A DNA stretch of 64,000 nt from Pollenia angustigena (taxonomy: Eukaryota > Arthropoda > Insecta > Diptera > Polleniidae), in NCBI GenBank assembly GCA_930367215.1, contig OV884059.1, forward strand, positions 63,273,393 through 63,337,392. Reading direction: 5' to 3'. Shown in pieces: positions 43,496-55,221 of this stretch. How positions within the stretch are numbered: position 1 is the first letter of the stretch; each line of letters starts with the position of its first letter. The notes under the pieces are model-generated. The model saw only the letters and a program-made list of their open reading frames with translations. It did no database searches and had not been told where the DNA came from. The translations under genes were made by a program, and so were the position numbers.

Positions 43496-44039
43496 AAAAA
43501 TCAAGCAAATTTTAAAATCTAAGAAATTAGTTCTCAAAATGTTCTGCAATTGGTAAATATTTAAATTCAATAAATCTGTTAAATATTAATCTGTTTCCTT
43601 TTCAATATAGTCAAGATATTTCTCAACCCTGGATGCTATTTTAAAGAAGTGGTAGGTTTTTTCTTAAAAAATATGGTGGAAACTAACTATTTATGTATAT
43701 TATTTTATTTTGTTTTAACTATTTAATAATAAATAAAAAGATGTGCTTCTTTGTACGTAAATGAAAATTTTTTAACATGCAAAATATTCTTTTTATCACC
43801 CCATTGATATTTTGGCGATATCTTCCTATTTTCTATTAAGTGGTTATCTGGCGATATTACTAGATTATCATCTGGAAGTATTGTTTTCGTATTGCTGAGA
43901 AGTATTGCCATCGGGACACGTTTCTTCCCGAAAGAAGATTCTTCCGCAATACGAAATCTATTATTGCCGCAATAATATTTTTCATCCTGGCAATACGTTT
44001 GGCAATACATGAGGTGTATTTCTGTGTTTGCTGGGGTAT

Positions 44040-44350
44040 GGGAGGTACTACTTGTCCAATTTCGTACATTTTTTAGAGAGGTTGTGTGTTGATAACCCAA
44101 ATGTACAAAATTTTGACAATTTTTCTCTTATCGTTCTATAGTTATTTATAACCAAATATATTTTTTTCCACGCCTACTTCTCCAATCCCGCCCTGGTTTT
44201 GTTGAATGTTGTGTATTGATAGCCAAGATATGTGTACTAAATTTGGAAACTTAAGCTCTTGCCGTTCCCTAGATATACAGAAATCTACATTAAGTTTGTA
44301 TGGGAGGTGCCACGCCCACCTTAAATTTTAAAAAATGTATAGCCTATAAC
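44040..44350 (+). repeat. Two further INE-like tandem units
   Basis: The same unit as at 40230-41760: CTCCAATCCCGCCC, TGTGTATTGATAGCC, CTCTTGCCGTTCCC, ATGGGAGGTGCCACGCCCAC. The end modules are not attached. Confidence 0.5.
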
Positions 44351-44509
44351 CTTCTCGGTGGTTCACAGAATATGTCAACTCGAAATTTTTATTTTTTCAC
44401 TTTTTGGAAGAAATCAACACGCAATATTCATATCTACTTTCTAATTTTTGGCAATGAAAAGGCTAGTTAAAATTTTTCATATGCCTTTAATGTAAAATAA
44501 TTCGAACCC

Positions 44510-44680
44510 AAGCCAGCCGCCTGGGTTCGAATCTCAGGTCAGCCAAGAATGAAAAATTATCAATAACAATTTTAATTAATTTTCATGTTGTAGAATTCCT
44601 TTCTTCATAAAAATAATTTAATGAAAAATTAAATTTGATGAACTGATTAAAAATATTAAAATTTGGATTAAAAACCCATA
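44510..44680 (+). mobile_element. tRNA-derived SINE, copy 2 (5'-truncated)
   Basis: The B-box GGGTTCGAATCTC is followed by the same body as at 33185-33290 (GTCAGCCAAGAATGAAAAAT, AATAATTTAATGAAAAATTA, GATGAACTGATTAAAAAT). The A-box half is missing. Confidence 0.6.
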
Positions 44681-45027
44681 AATATTTAGTTCGACAAAAT
44701 AACCACAATACTAATTATTGTAAAATAATAATTATTTTGCTTCTACTGAAAATTTTTAAATTTTGAGTTAATACGCTCTTGTTGATTGAGTGCGAAATAT
44801 TAATTTATATACTTATGTATATGTATATGTATATAAGATTATTTCACACGCAACTAATATTATTTTTATGTCTTCATTCCAATATAATAAGGATTCATTA
44901 ATATTAATTAAAGTTTCTCATGAAAATACAATCACTTTACACTAAAAATAAGTATAATGGTTTATAAATCAATAAATTCTTGATTTACTCTATTCCACTT
45001 GATACACAAACTCATAAAAATTCTTAC

Positions 45028-45555
45028 CATTTTCTGGTTGATTTGCGCAGCCATCATTGGTGGGAACATATTCCTTACAGTTAATGGAACCCATACCAAA
45101 TAGACGTTTTGGATTCTGTTGTTGGTAAAGTCGAAGCTTTGGTAGTTGTTGTTGATAACAATGACGTAATGACCTTTGGAAAGAACACAAAAACAATTTC
45201 GGCCAATTCTCTGACGATGTAGACGGCGATAAAGTGCAAAACCTGTTGATTTAAGTAAACACGAATTGTAAACCGCAAATATGAGACATTTATTTATAAT
45301 GACGCGTATTCATGATTTTTTTTTTTATTTTTTTGTTTTACACTTGATGATTCTTACTACTGACCTTATAGCACGATTAAAATTTCCAATTGATGTGACA
45401 AAAACGGTATGAGTTGTTCCACAGTTGTTTTTATTGATATGTAAAAAATTTCTTGAGGGAACATTTACTGGTAAGACTGTAAATCTTAATAGACTTTTCG
45501 TAAAAACGTTCGCCACTGCGGAAGTACGAATTTGAGTTAACCTTATAAGATTCAA
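45028..45555 (-). CDS. Candidate host gene with a mitochondrial-type N-terminus
   Basis: The ATG at 45555 opens a frame rich in Arg, Ser and Leu without acidic residues (MNLIRLTQIRTSAVANVFTK ...), typical of a mitochondrial presequence. A donor (AAG/GTCAGT) after 45365 and an acceptor (CAACAG) at 45243 delimit a 122-nt intron; both are phase 2. The second exon then reads RFCTLSPSTSSENWPKLF ... KRLFGMGSINCKEYVPTNDG up to a donor (ATG/GTAAGA) after 45028, or to a stop at 44990. The other frames of exon 2 are also open, so its frame is not certain. I do not recognise the protein. The lack of transposon sequence around it (about 44.7-46.1 kb) is mild support. Confidence 0.35.
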
Positions 45556-45599
45556 TAGATTATTTGAGTATTGTCTTTATTAATATAAATTAAACACAT

Positions 45600-46105
45600 T
45601 TTTTAATTAATTGGTTTTTATAATAAATTTTGACTTCATAAAATGTGTAGCTACAACAAAGCTTATTATTTAATTTCGTTTTTAATGTAAAATGCCGCCG
45701 ATTTCTAGCACAGATGAATGGTTACTGATTGAACGAACGTAATGTTTGAATTAACTACTGCATGAACGTCTCCGCTATTGAACTCATTCGAATAATAAAC
45801 GACAAATAATAACAATCAACGACCAGCTGGCTGACTGAATCAGTTCGTTTATTGTTAAACAGTACTTCTGTAAACAACCAGACAACAAGTGAGAAAAACA
45901 TTCAAATGAACTTGATTTGGCCAACATACAGATAAAGTTTTCAATTCTATATCATTGGGATTTTTTTATATTGTGCAATGTATTTCGTTTGTTTTTCCAT
46001 TTTTTTGTCTCTAGTATTCGCATATTTTGTTGTGCTCGCTCTTCCTTTTACCCATAAAATTATTTAAACTAAATAACAACAAAATGTAATAATAATTACA
46101 AAAAA
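45600..46105. other. Non-coding sequence upstream of the candidate gene
   Basis: No repeat signature. It would contain the 5' region of the candidate gene at 45555 if that is real. No core promoter could be fixed. Confidence 0.35.
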
Positions 46106-46111
46106 AAAAAA

Positions 46112-47051
46112 CAAGTTAGAGTGCTATATTCGGCTGTGCAGAATCTTTGATACCCTCCACCGGCAGTTCGAATGTTTAAGGAGTAATATTTGTATGATTT
46201 TATTATTATCTTAAACTGTGACGATTTGTTATTAATTATGGTTTTAGGTGTACTAAACTGTTTTCCGGGAGTAGGGTTTCTTTGGGGCCCAGGGTAAATT
46301 ATGTACCGATCTTCACGAAATTTCACAGTATCATTTATAATCCTATAAAACTGTGACGAGCCAAAATTTGTTATGATTGCATTATTTTTTACGTTTTTAG
46401 GCGTACTAAACTGTTTACCGGTAGTAGGGTTTATATGGGGCCTAAGGTAAATTATGGACCGATCGTCACGAAATTTCACAGTGTTATTTCTAGTCCTGAA
46501 AAACTGTGACGTACCAAATTTTGTTACGCTAGCGTTATTTTTTACGGTTTTAGGCGTACTAAACTGTTTTCCGGGAGCAGTGTTTATATGGGGCTTAGGG
46601 TAAATTATGGACGGATCTTCACGAAATTTTACAGCGCGATTTCCAGTCAAATTAAACAAATTTTTGCAAAGTCTTATCTCATTCCGTGCCTTGTTCCAGC
46701 ATTTATGGTTTTTTTTGTAACAAAATTATAAATTTTTTTAGGTAGTGGTTCCACATTTTGATTCATAGCTCTGGTCCTACTGAATCGATTTTGCTGGATT
46801 TCAATCCCAAACTGCTTAGGATAACTACAAGCAATTTGGCAACAAGTTTGTGCATTTCTTTTGAGTTGTACGAAAGTGAGCGTGTTTTCAACAGACGGAC
46901 AGACAGACGGACATTGCTAAATCGACTTAGAATTACTCAAGGACCCAGAATATATATACTTTATGGGGTCTGAGATGAATAATAAAAAAGTTTCACACGG
47001 AATGACAAACTTAATATACCCTCTTCACAACTAATTGTGGTGGAGGGTATA
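46112..47051 (+). mobile_element. INE-1/DINE-1-like element with three tandem units
   Basis: Left module CAAGTTAGAGTGCTATATTC and GATACCCTCCACC; three tandem units of about 155 bp (each with TTTTAGGCGTACTAAACTGT and GGACCGATCGTCACGAAATT variants); then GACAGACAGACGGACATTGC, CCAGAATATATATACTTTAT and the right module GGTGGAGGGTATAAAA. CCCTCCACC and GGTGGAGGG form subterminal inverted repeats. The module order matches the INE-1/DINE-1 type of short Helitron-related elements. The 187-codon minus-strand frame here simply follows the repeats. Confidence 0.75.
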
Positions 47052-47546
47052 AAAATAATATACAATATAAAATAACTTCACAATGCAAGTTGTATGTATC
47101 TACGGTACCAGTACCCACAGAGTTGTCAATTTTAAAACACTTTAAATCGCTAACAATATTAAATTTCTAGAGAAAATTTAAAGACAGACTACACTAAGAG
47201 AAAAATTACGATCTAAGTTTAAGAAAAAAATTCTTAAATTTAGATTGCAGAAATCTTCATATTTCAATCTTGAAATTTGATCAGTAAGATTGACGTTCTC
47301 AAATTTAAGCGTAAATTCTAAATTTTAGAATGAATTCTAGAAATCAAGAACGTCATTTTAATTTTAAAATCGTTTTCTTGAAATTAAGAATATATTTTTA
47401 AAGTTAAGATTTAATTCTTGTTTTTTTTCGAAATTAAACATCAATGAAAGCGTGTTGTGTATAAATTGTAAGATGCTGAACGAAGAAGACTTATTTAGAA
47501 AAAAAGTAAAAAAGAAATATTAAATTATTGTGAAAGGCAATTAAAA

Positions 47547-47920
47547 ATGGAAAATCTGAACACAGATGAAATGGTCTTTATAACCACACCAGTGAGTGAC
47601 GATTTATTGCCGTTGGCCAATGTTGATCAGCACGCCGGAGAAAATTGCATCGCATTGCTAAAAACCGTTCTTCAAGAGTTCCAAATGGAGTGTGTTTTCA
47701 AGTATCTCAAGGGTAAGTACTCCTTCTTATCTATGTGTACAAATAAAAAATTTTTTAAATTCATATTTTATTTTACCACCTGTTATTTGACATTAAATTT
47801 ATTTGTTTCAGACTAAAAAGTGACTTTTAAAAGTTTGCAGCACACGAAGAAGGAAAACCTAAAAGAAGCGATTTCTCCTCTGGAGCTAAGAATGGAGGTC
47901 CAGAGATTCCAAGTAAATGA
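47547..47920 (+). CDS. Candidate spliced gene inside the CACTA-ended element
   Basis: Exon 1 (47547-47712) starts MENLNTDEMVFITTPVSDDL and ends QEFQMECVFKYLK before a consensus donor (GTAAGT at 47713). An acceptor (TTTGCAG) at 47840 restores phase and gives AHEEGKPKRSDFSSGAKNG and a stop at 47920. Another frame of the same exon stays open longer (KENLKEAISPLELRMEVQRF ... IGFLLNEK, to a possible donor at about 47971) and looks more protein-like, so an indel or a different splice is possible. The end of exon 1 faintly recalls the start of a SAM-like helical domain; this is a guess. I do not recognise the family. Confidence 0.4.
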
Positions 47921-48017
47921 GTTCGATAAGCAATTTAAGTCTTATGAAATTGGTTTTTTACTAAATGAAAAGGTATAATTTAAATTTCGGATTTTATTTT
48001 CCCCCATTTACAATTAT

Positions 48018-49350
48018 CCTCAAAAATGGAAAGTTTCCTTAGTTACCATGACACCAAAGCCAGGTTAAGATCATACAAAATTTGAGTCTTTTAGGCCTAT
48101 TAGCTTATTATCAAATATGTCAAAGCTGTTTGAGAAATTATTAGTTTCAAACTTAACACCGATTTTAAGTGAAAATAGATGTATTTCACACCATCTGTTC
48201 GGATTTAGAAGAAAACACAGCACAATCGAACAGACTCATCGAATAGTAAATGTCATAAAAAAGCATTTGAAAAAAAATATTGCTCAGCACTCTTCATTTG
48301 ATAAAGTCTGGCATAAAGGCTTATTACATAAATTGAAGCAAAATTTACCAACGAACACACACAAGCTTCTAGAAAGCTACTTAGTCGGTCGTCAATTTAT
48401 TATTGAAGAAGGAAATTTCTTAAGTTCACCTCAGCCCATTGGCGCTGGAGTCCCACAAGGCAGCATCCTATATTATACTTATTTTATTCTTCGGACATGC
48501 CAACAAACAACTACACCCAAACTTCAACTTTTGCAGACGATACAGCTTTTCTAAGCGTCCACGAAAATCGTTAGAAGCATCTCGTTACTTATAGCACCAT
48601 ATATTTCAACAAGAAATATGGTTAAGACAATGGAGGATAATGGGTGAGCAAAAATGCGTACTTATAACATTCACCTTGCGCCGGGAATCTTGACCCCCTT
48701 TTAAACAATCTATAATCAAATAATTCCTCAACATTCGCATGTAAAATATCTCGGTATACATCTGGATCGGCGATTAACGTGGAAATGCCATATAGAGGCA
48801 AAATTAACTCAAATGAAACTAAAAGCTATTCAAATTCATTGGCTTATTGGAAGAAATTCTGTCCTTAGTCTCGATTGCAAGCTTCTACTTTACAACTCTA
48901 TCTTAAAGCCTATCTGGTGCTACGGTATTCAACTATGGGGCACTGCCTCGGCCTCTAATATCGACAAAATTCAAATGCGCCAAAATAAACTTCTTCGAAT
49001 GATCACAGCCGCTCCCTGGTATGTTAAAAACTCAAAAATTCATAAGGATCTCAATGTGCCATTAGTTAAAACTATGATTACAAAATATGCAATAAAATAT
49101 TTAAAAAGGCTTAAACAACACCCAAATCCACTAGCTCGAAATATTTTAAATCATGGCGGCCACACTCGCTTAAGAAGAAGAGACACTGCAGCACTCACCC
49201 AATCAGAAGAGCGATAAACACGAAATTTGACGAAATTTGTTGTCTGGCAGTGGCAGGACACAAAACAAAGTATTAGGATAAGATTTGATTAATTATTGTT
49301 AGTTCATATTTAGTATATGAAGATTCAATAAATAAATATTGAAAAAAAAA
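48018..49350 (+). mobile_element. 5'-truncated Jockey-type LINE with target duplication
   Basis: ATTTACAATTAT precedes the insert (48006-48017) and follows its A9 tail (49351-49362), giving a 12-bp duplication. The insert begins inside the reverse transcriptase and runs to the tail. It interrupts what would be the second intron of the candidate gene at 47547. Confidence 0.85.
48050..49217 (+). pseudogene. Jockey-type reverse transcriptase, dead
   Basis: Order of remains: FRPISLLSNMSKLFEKLL, HHLFGFRRKHSTIEQTHRI, a deletion that removes the first catalytic Asp motif (HSSFDKVWHKGLLHKL), GAGVPQGSILYYTYFI, then after further shifts the C-terminal block YGIQLWGTASASNIDKIQ and MITAAPWYVKN. The YADD segment is frameshifted (only FADD-like TFADDTAF in another frame near 48530). 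Jockey clade by the WGTAS...PWY block. Confidence 0.8.
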
Positions 49351-49471
49351 ATTTACAATTATATCCCATTAATAATGGAAAGACATTTGTTAGACCTAAG
49401 TAAATATAAGTATTTATGTACTTGTAAGTATTACATTATCATTGCGGTTTCCTTTTTTAATACATATCGAG

Positions 49472-49720
49472 CCCTAACCGCGAAAATAACGTAAGCGACA
49501 TGATTTTCAATTTACGTTTTATTTAATAAATGACTTTATTGGTAAGACTTGCATCATCTCCTAAAATGTCATGGTCACAAAAGGTACCGTTACGATTTTA
49601 TAGCAAAAACAATTTTATTGTAAGCGACAAATTTCATACAAAATGTATATGAAATAAAATAAAAAAGCTCTCTCCTGTAAAATTTCATTTTTGGCGCTTA
49701 CGTTATTTTCGCGGTTAGAG
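49472..49720 (+). mobile_element. MITE with CCCTAACCGCGAAAATAACG ends
   Basis: CTAACCGCGAAAATAACGTA at the left pairs with TACGTTATTTTCGCGGTTAG at the right, about 249 bp. No coding signal. It is nested in the CACTA-ended element. Confidence 0.75.
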
Positions 49721-49740
49721 GTTGATATACATACATATCG

Positions 49741-49919
49741 TTACTTTAATATAGAAAAGCCCTAACTAACGTTTTCCTTACTTTACAGGAGAAGGCAAAC
49801 CTTAATAAAAATTATAGTCTGCCTTTAAAAAAATATGGACTTCAAGATTTTAATTAAGTTTTTTCCTTCTCCTGTAAATTAAGATCAACATTAGTTAGAG
49901 CTTTTCTATATTAAAGTAA
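49741..49919 (+). mobile_element. MITE with TTACTTTAATATAGAAAAG ends
   Basis: The left end pairs with CTTTTCTATATTAAAGTAA at the right, with further pairing around CTAACTAACGTT and AACATTAGTTAG. It follows the previous MITE by 20 bases. Confidence 0.7.
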
Positions 49920-50284
49920 AGATATGTAAATATTTAAATAAATAAGAATTTAAATAAAAAAAAAAACTGCGTTTTATTTAAACATTTGAATTGGGATAAA
50001 AACCAATAAGACTATTTTCAAGAATACATTCTTAAAATCGAACTTAAAAGAAGAATTTCATTAAGATTTATTCTTGATTTAAAATTTTTAATAAGAACAA
50101 AATCTTTAACTCAATCTAAAAATGAGAACTTATTCAAGATTACATTCTTATATGCGATCTGAAAAAAATTAAGATTTAATTCTTGAATTAAGAATTTTTG
50201 CATTTAACAGACTATTAAGATTGAAATGATTTGATTTTGAACGTAAAATCTTGATTTTAGCACGTTTTTTCCTTTAGTGTACGA

Positions 50285-52800
50285 TATAGATAAAAAATTT
50301 ACTTGATTTCGAAAGTCCGATAAATAGAACAAAGTCTAGTAGATGACTTTATGAATTTTAATAAAGAACTCATCGAAAGTTTTTTTTTGTAAGAAAATAC
50401 TTGTCGAAAAGTATTCTGTAAAAATATAATTGTTAACTGTATTGGGGGATTCACAAAGTATACTTTTCATGTTGTGTTTCGTCATAACTACATTTTTTCA
50501 TAATAATTTAAGTCAACCTTTAAAACGTTCAATATTTAATTTTTGCACAAACCGGCCATTATTTTACTTTTTCTTTTTGAAAATGATTTGAAATCAAACG
50601 TTTTCTCAAACGACAAGCGTTTGATAATGATTTGAAAATCATAGGCTTCTCAATTTTAAATTATTTTCAAATTGAAAAATTCCTACTTGGCTCCCTTTTA
50701 TTTTGAGGATTGTAGCACCGCGATCATACAAGAAACTTATAATTTTTTTACTTTTCCGTTTTATTTTTTTAATTCGTATTCTTAATTATTGTAATTACTC
50801 ACAAATAATTTTTATTTTTACAAGAAATAAATCGTTCACTTGTAAAACACATTAAACCACGAAGTGAAAATTTAACTAATCGCCATTTTTAATGTTTACA
50901 TTTATTTTGCGGTTTAGTGTTGACAAGTTAATTGATAAAATATTTGATGTCAAATGTTTATTTTCAAATCATTATAAATTGGAATTTAAGTGTTAAAATT
51001 AAACAATTGAAAAACATTTGATAAAGCCATTTCATATCAAAAGTTTTGACTTTGTGTTTGTTGGGTAGGGATGTAACGAATACCGATATATCGACGATAC
51101 TTCAGATTTTCCGATGCATTGGTATCGGCGTTATTTTAATGTCGATACGACGATACTTTTAAAATTTATTCAGAGTTTTTTTGAACAAACTATTTAATTG
51201 TTTATGCTAATTTTTTGTATAACTAACAACTACAAGAAATAACAAATTTTAAAGCAGAGCATAATAAAATCAAAACAGAATTATGCAAATTAATTTATTT
51301 TAATATTTAGCCGTTTTGCTTTGCACCATAGTACAGAGTTATGTAGTATATTTCGACCAAAACCTTAAAAAAAATTGTTTGGACTTTTTTTCTAAAAAAA
51401 ATATGTATAACAATAAATAGAACAAAGTTTGGTAAGCTGCTGATTTTCTTTAGATGTTGAAAGGCTTCAACACAGAGTAGTATAAAGGCTCACAAGTAAG
51501 TGCTATGAGTTTCACAACCATGTTAGGCCAAGAACTTTTCAATGTGTGGAAAGCACATAGAAAAAAAATTTTGAAATACCAACAGCTATTATTGAACACA
51601 TCGAGCATTATCTCAAATAAACATTTTAAACGTTAATACATCGGCCTTCAGCTACTTCTCTGAAGTACTATACTAGATTTCGTAACATTTCTTGCGCAGA
51701 TCCGCTTGTTTCCGCAAAAGCTCTTATATAAAATTTTGTCATTTTATTTTTCAACAATTAGGATCTTAGTTTGTATATTCCGGCTCTTTATGAAAAGCGG
51801 AGTTAATTCAACGATGCCCGCTTATTCTTCCGTCAGTTGATCTTTCGAAATGGGTTTCCCTAAGATTCCAGAATGATGGGGACTATGTTTTTAAATATAA
51901 ACATACATGGGCGTATTTCAGTAAAAAATAATGCATCACAAATTCCAAGTTTACTGCTTACTGAAACATTTTTCAGTAACCAGTTGTGCAGTAATCCGAT
52001 AATTTTGACATATTACTGGAACAAATGAAAAAAAATATTTTTTACATATAAATTGTCTAAAAATTACTGATTATTATCACAATAGTAACCTTAGTTTCAT
52101 TAAAAAAATAGTTTAAAAAAATTAATACGGATTTTTTTCAGTAATTTTCTGTGGTGATTTTACTTCATAGTTTGCAAAGATCACTGTTTTACAAAGGACT
52201 AAATCTTAACAATATGATGCCAAATAATATTAAAAATGAAACCAATCCAAATGTATTTAGAAAGAAATTGTAACTTTTATAAGAAATATTTAATTTGAGT
52301 TTATTGATATAATTTGTAAAAGAACATGTAATGTTATGTAAAAGTATTGAAAATACTACTACATAATAAATAATGATAATAATAATAACATTGCAGTAAA
52401 GTTAGAGCAAAATGTCATTTATTTTGAAATAACAATCCGAATCACGTTGAATGAAAGTTATTTCAAGTTGAAACATTGTGAATTTCATGTAGAATCAAGT
52501 TGGTTTGAATGTGAAATAACAGTGAGAAGAATCTTCAGAGACAACATATGCATTTATTTAAGACTAATTCAAAACACTTACCCCTTTAACACATGTTTCA
52601 CTTATATTGTATGCCCCTTTGTATACAGATGCATCAGCAGAATGACCCGATATGGTTTTCGTCATTATTCTACTTTGAAAACTTGATATACTATTTAACT
52701 AAATAATTTTAACTAAAAGAATACGGGAATTGTCTTCTTTTTATAACATATTTTAAACATGAAAATAATAAATGTATGTTTTTCTTTTAATTGTGTTGTT
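50285..52800. other. AT-rich spacer without a recognised gene
   Basis: It contains one isolated GGGGATTCACAAAG end (50446), repeats of TTGAAAATCATAGGC type near 50590-50690, and a CGATACGACGATAC tract near 51070-51155. A plus-strand frame at 52447-52686 has no domain signal or splice support. Confidence 0.4.
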
Positions 52801-53695
52801 TTTATACCCTCCACCACAATTAGTTGTGAAGAGGGTATATTAAGTTTGTCATTCCGTGTGAAACTTTTTTATTATTCATCTCAAACCCCATAAAGTATAT
52901 ATATTATGGGTCCTTGAGTAATTCTAAGTCGATTTAGCCATGTCCGTCTGTCTGTCCGTCTGTCCGTCTGTTGAAAACACGCTCACTTTCGAACAACTCA
53001 AAAGAAATGAACAAAATCGGTTCAGTAGGACCAGAGCTATGAATCAAAATGTGGAACCACCACCTAAAAAAATTGATAATTTTGTTACAAAAAATAACAT
53101 AAATGGTGGAACAAGGCACGGAATGAGATAAGATTTTGCAAAAATTTGTTTTATTTGACTGAAAATTACGCAGTTAAATTTCGTGAAGATCCGTCCATAA
53201 TTTACCCTAAGCCTCCCGCCACCTGGATAACTATCTTGCCGCGATGTGGTGGCTTAAATGCTGGCTGTAGTGAATGTCTTGTAACTTGAGTCGGCAAATT
53301 CTAGCCGGGACAAGTTGGAAGGTATTTGCTTTAAGGCCAGCACGACTAAGGGTTATCCATCCTCCCATCCCCCATCCCATTACCTATGATCCTATCAATC
53401 CCCCTTTATTTCCCATTCCCCCACTTTTATGGTCAAGGTGGTTGATAGCAGTGCCGAGGACCTGAATGGCTGGTTAGTGGTTAAAGAAACCGGTCGCGAA
53501 CAGCTTCCCTCTGGCGCTGATGGCAAGGGTCAGTTGTAACTTGGCCTAGTCCGTGCAAGCCGTCACTGCGCGAGACGGTCTTTTTCTTTACGGCTTACTC
53601 GTGGGACCAAAAAACTGGACACATTTACGGAAAAAACCAAGGACGCGACTCTAAGAGTCGAGGCAGGGAATATCTCTGACAACTCGGCAGTTTCG

Positions 53696-55221
53696 GTGTC
53701 AGATCCAGACGCCGATTGGCTGAGTATCTACAGAGATATTCTTGAGCAAGAAGGTCAGTTATTGACAGAACTGACAGAGACAAGCGGGACGAACGACCCC
53801 CCAGTCGGTTCCCCGTCTCGAACAGGGGTCTCGGAAAGACTCGATGGTCTAGCTCTGGGATCTGATGATGAGCATGAAATTACAATGATTTCAGCTCATG
53901 ATCAGGACCATAGGGCCGGGCCATCGGCTCCTGAGGTCACACTCAAGATAGGGAGCGGAGTAGTGGGTGGATCAAAACCCATTGTTCGGCAGGATGCGAC
54001 AGAACAGGTCGCATCAGAAGGCCGAACGAGTCTTGAAAAAGCCAAGAGTGGTGTAAGGGCCTCCTTAGCCTTTCTAGAAAAGATGGGCGGGATAGGCACT
54101 TTCTGAGGAAGCACCGAAAAAACGTTGCCAGATTCGAACGAATCCACGGATCTGTCGGTGATATCCTAGGCATTCCCTATCCTGCGGGATACACAGCAAG
54201 GGCTGCTGAAGGCTCAAATGTCAGTATGGACAACGAACCCTCAGTAGCCCCTGCTGATGAATCCTCCAATAATGGAACGGGAAGTAAGAAAGGGGGTACA
54301 GAATCAACACCTGGTTCTCTAAACCGAGACAGTACGGTCACGGATAAGGGAACCAAGCCTGATGATGTACCACCCTCTACTAGCTGCGCGATGAGGACTG
54401 GTAAAGTCTTGATAATCTCCGACAGTCCCCCCCTAAGGGAGGTCACAAAGGGGATTACTGAGAAATACCAGCCAACATCTGCAGGGAAATCGGGTGATCA
54501 CCGACAGAGCTCTGCTAAGGCCCCCAAAAAGGGGGTATTTAAGAGAGTTAGGTCTGGTGATGACCAGAAATCCCCAGCAGCCAAAAGGAAGGATCCCCGA
54601 AAGGAGATCACCAAGAGGGCTGGTTCCAGAGAGGAACAACCCTCTACGTCAAAGAAGCTAAGGGAGTCGTCAGGTAAGGACGGTATTCTAGCAGCTGTCA
54701 TTGATCGTATGGATCCCGATGGAAGGATCAGTGTCGAGAAATGGCAGGTGCTAGAAAACAAACTACTCGACGAAATCTTTAGCGTCAAAGGAAGGCCGGA
54801 AGAAGTATCGTTCAAAGGGGCTGACTGGATAAGAGGTGTCAAAACTGTCAGTTGCGGCAATCAAAAAACCTTTGAGTTTTTAAAGGCTGCAATCGGCAGG
54901 TGTGGCAGCGCTTATCCTGAAGCCAGATTGGACGTCATACTCGCGTCTGAGTTGCCATTAAGGCCGGTAGTCACTGTATGGATTCCTCCACCTATAAAAC
55001 CGGTGGAGGTCATACTGGGGTTACTGGCCAATCAGAACAATGGGCTCTTTACGGGCCAGTGGAAGATGATAGCTTCACTGGGTTGTAAGGAGAACCAAGG
55101 AAGAGATTTCAGGTTCGCAGTAGACCGGGAATCTCTGAAAAAACTGAAGTCAATAGGAGGGGTTGCTGTATTCGGGTTAGGGTCTATCAGATTTAGGTTT
55201 CCTAAAAATGATAAACCCTAA
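53696..55221 (+). pseudogene. LOA-type LINE ORF1, frameshifted
   Basis: The first part (SDPDADWLSIYRDILEQEGQ ... ASLAFLEKMGGIGTF) ends at 54106. Around 54105 the frame one base away takes over (LRKHRKNVARFERIHGSVGD) and runs to 55221. The upstream frame stays open to about 53580 without an ATG. The C-terminal part has PVVTVWIPPPIKPVEVILGL, LLANQNNGLFTGQWKM and VAVFGLGSIRFRFP, resembling the DUF4780-type region seen in insect LINE ORF1 proteins; no CCHC knuckles are present. The stop overlaps the ORF2 start by 14 bases. Confidence 0.75.

Larger units (their letters stand above)
47192..50279 (+). mobile_element. CACTA-ended element carrying a candidate gene
   Basis: CACTAAGAGAAAAA at the left matches the reverse complement of the right end (TTTTTTCCTTTAGTG). 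TA flanks both sides (47190-47191, 50280-50281). Both subterminal regions (about 47200-47450 and 49980-50270) carry many AATTTAAGAA and TTCTTAAATT-type repeats, as in CACTA-like elements. It contains a spliced candidate gene, a Jockey-type LINE fragment and two MITEs. No DDE transposase was found. Confidence 0.65.

Noticed and set aside
46096..46659. 187-codon minus-strand open frame with an internal protein repeat
   Set aside because: It follows the 155-bp tandem units of an INE-1-like element and its 'repeats' are just the DNA period; no start context or domain.
49789..49857. Possible last exon (TTTACAG, then EKANLNKNYSLPLKKYGLQD and a stop) of the gene at 47547
   Set aside because: It lies wholly inside a palindromic MITE, so acceptor and frame are probably accidental.
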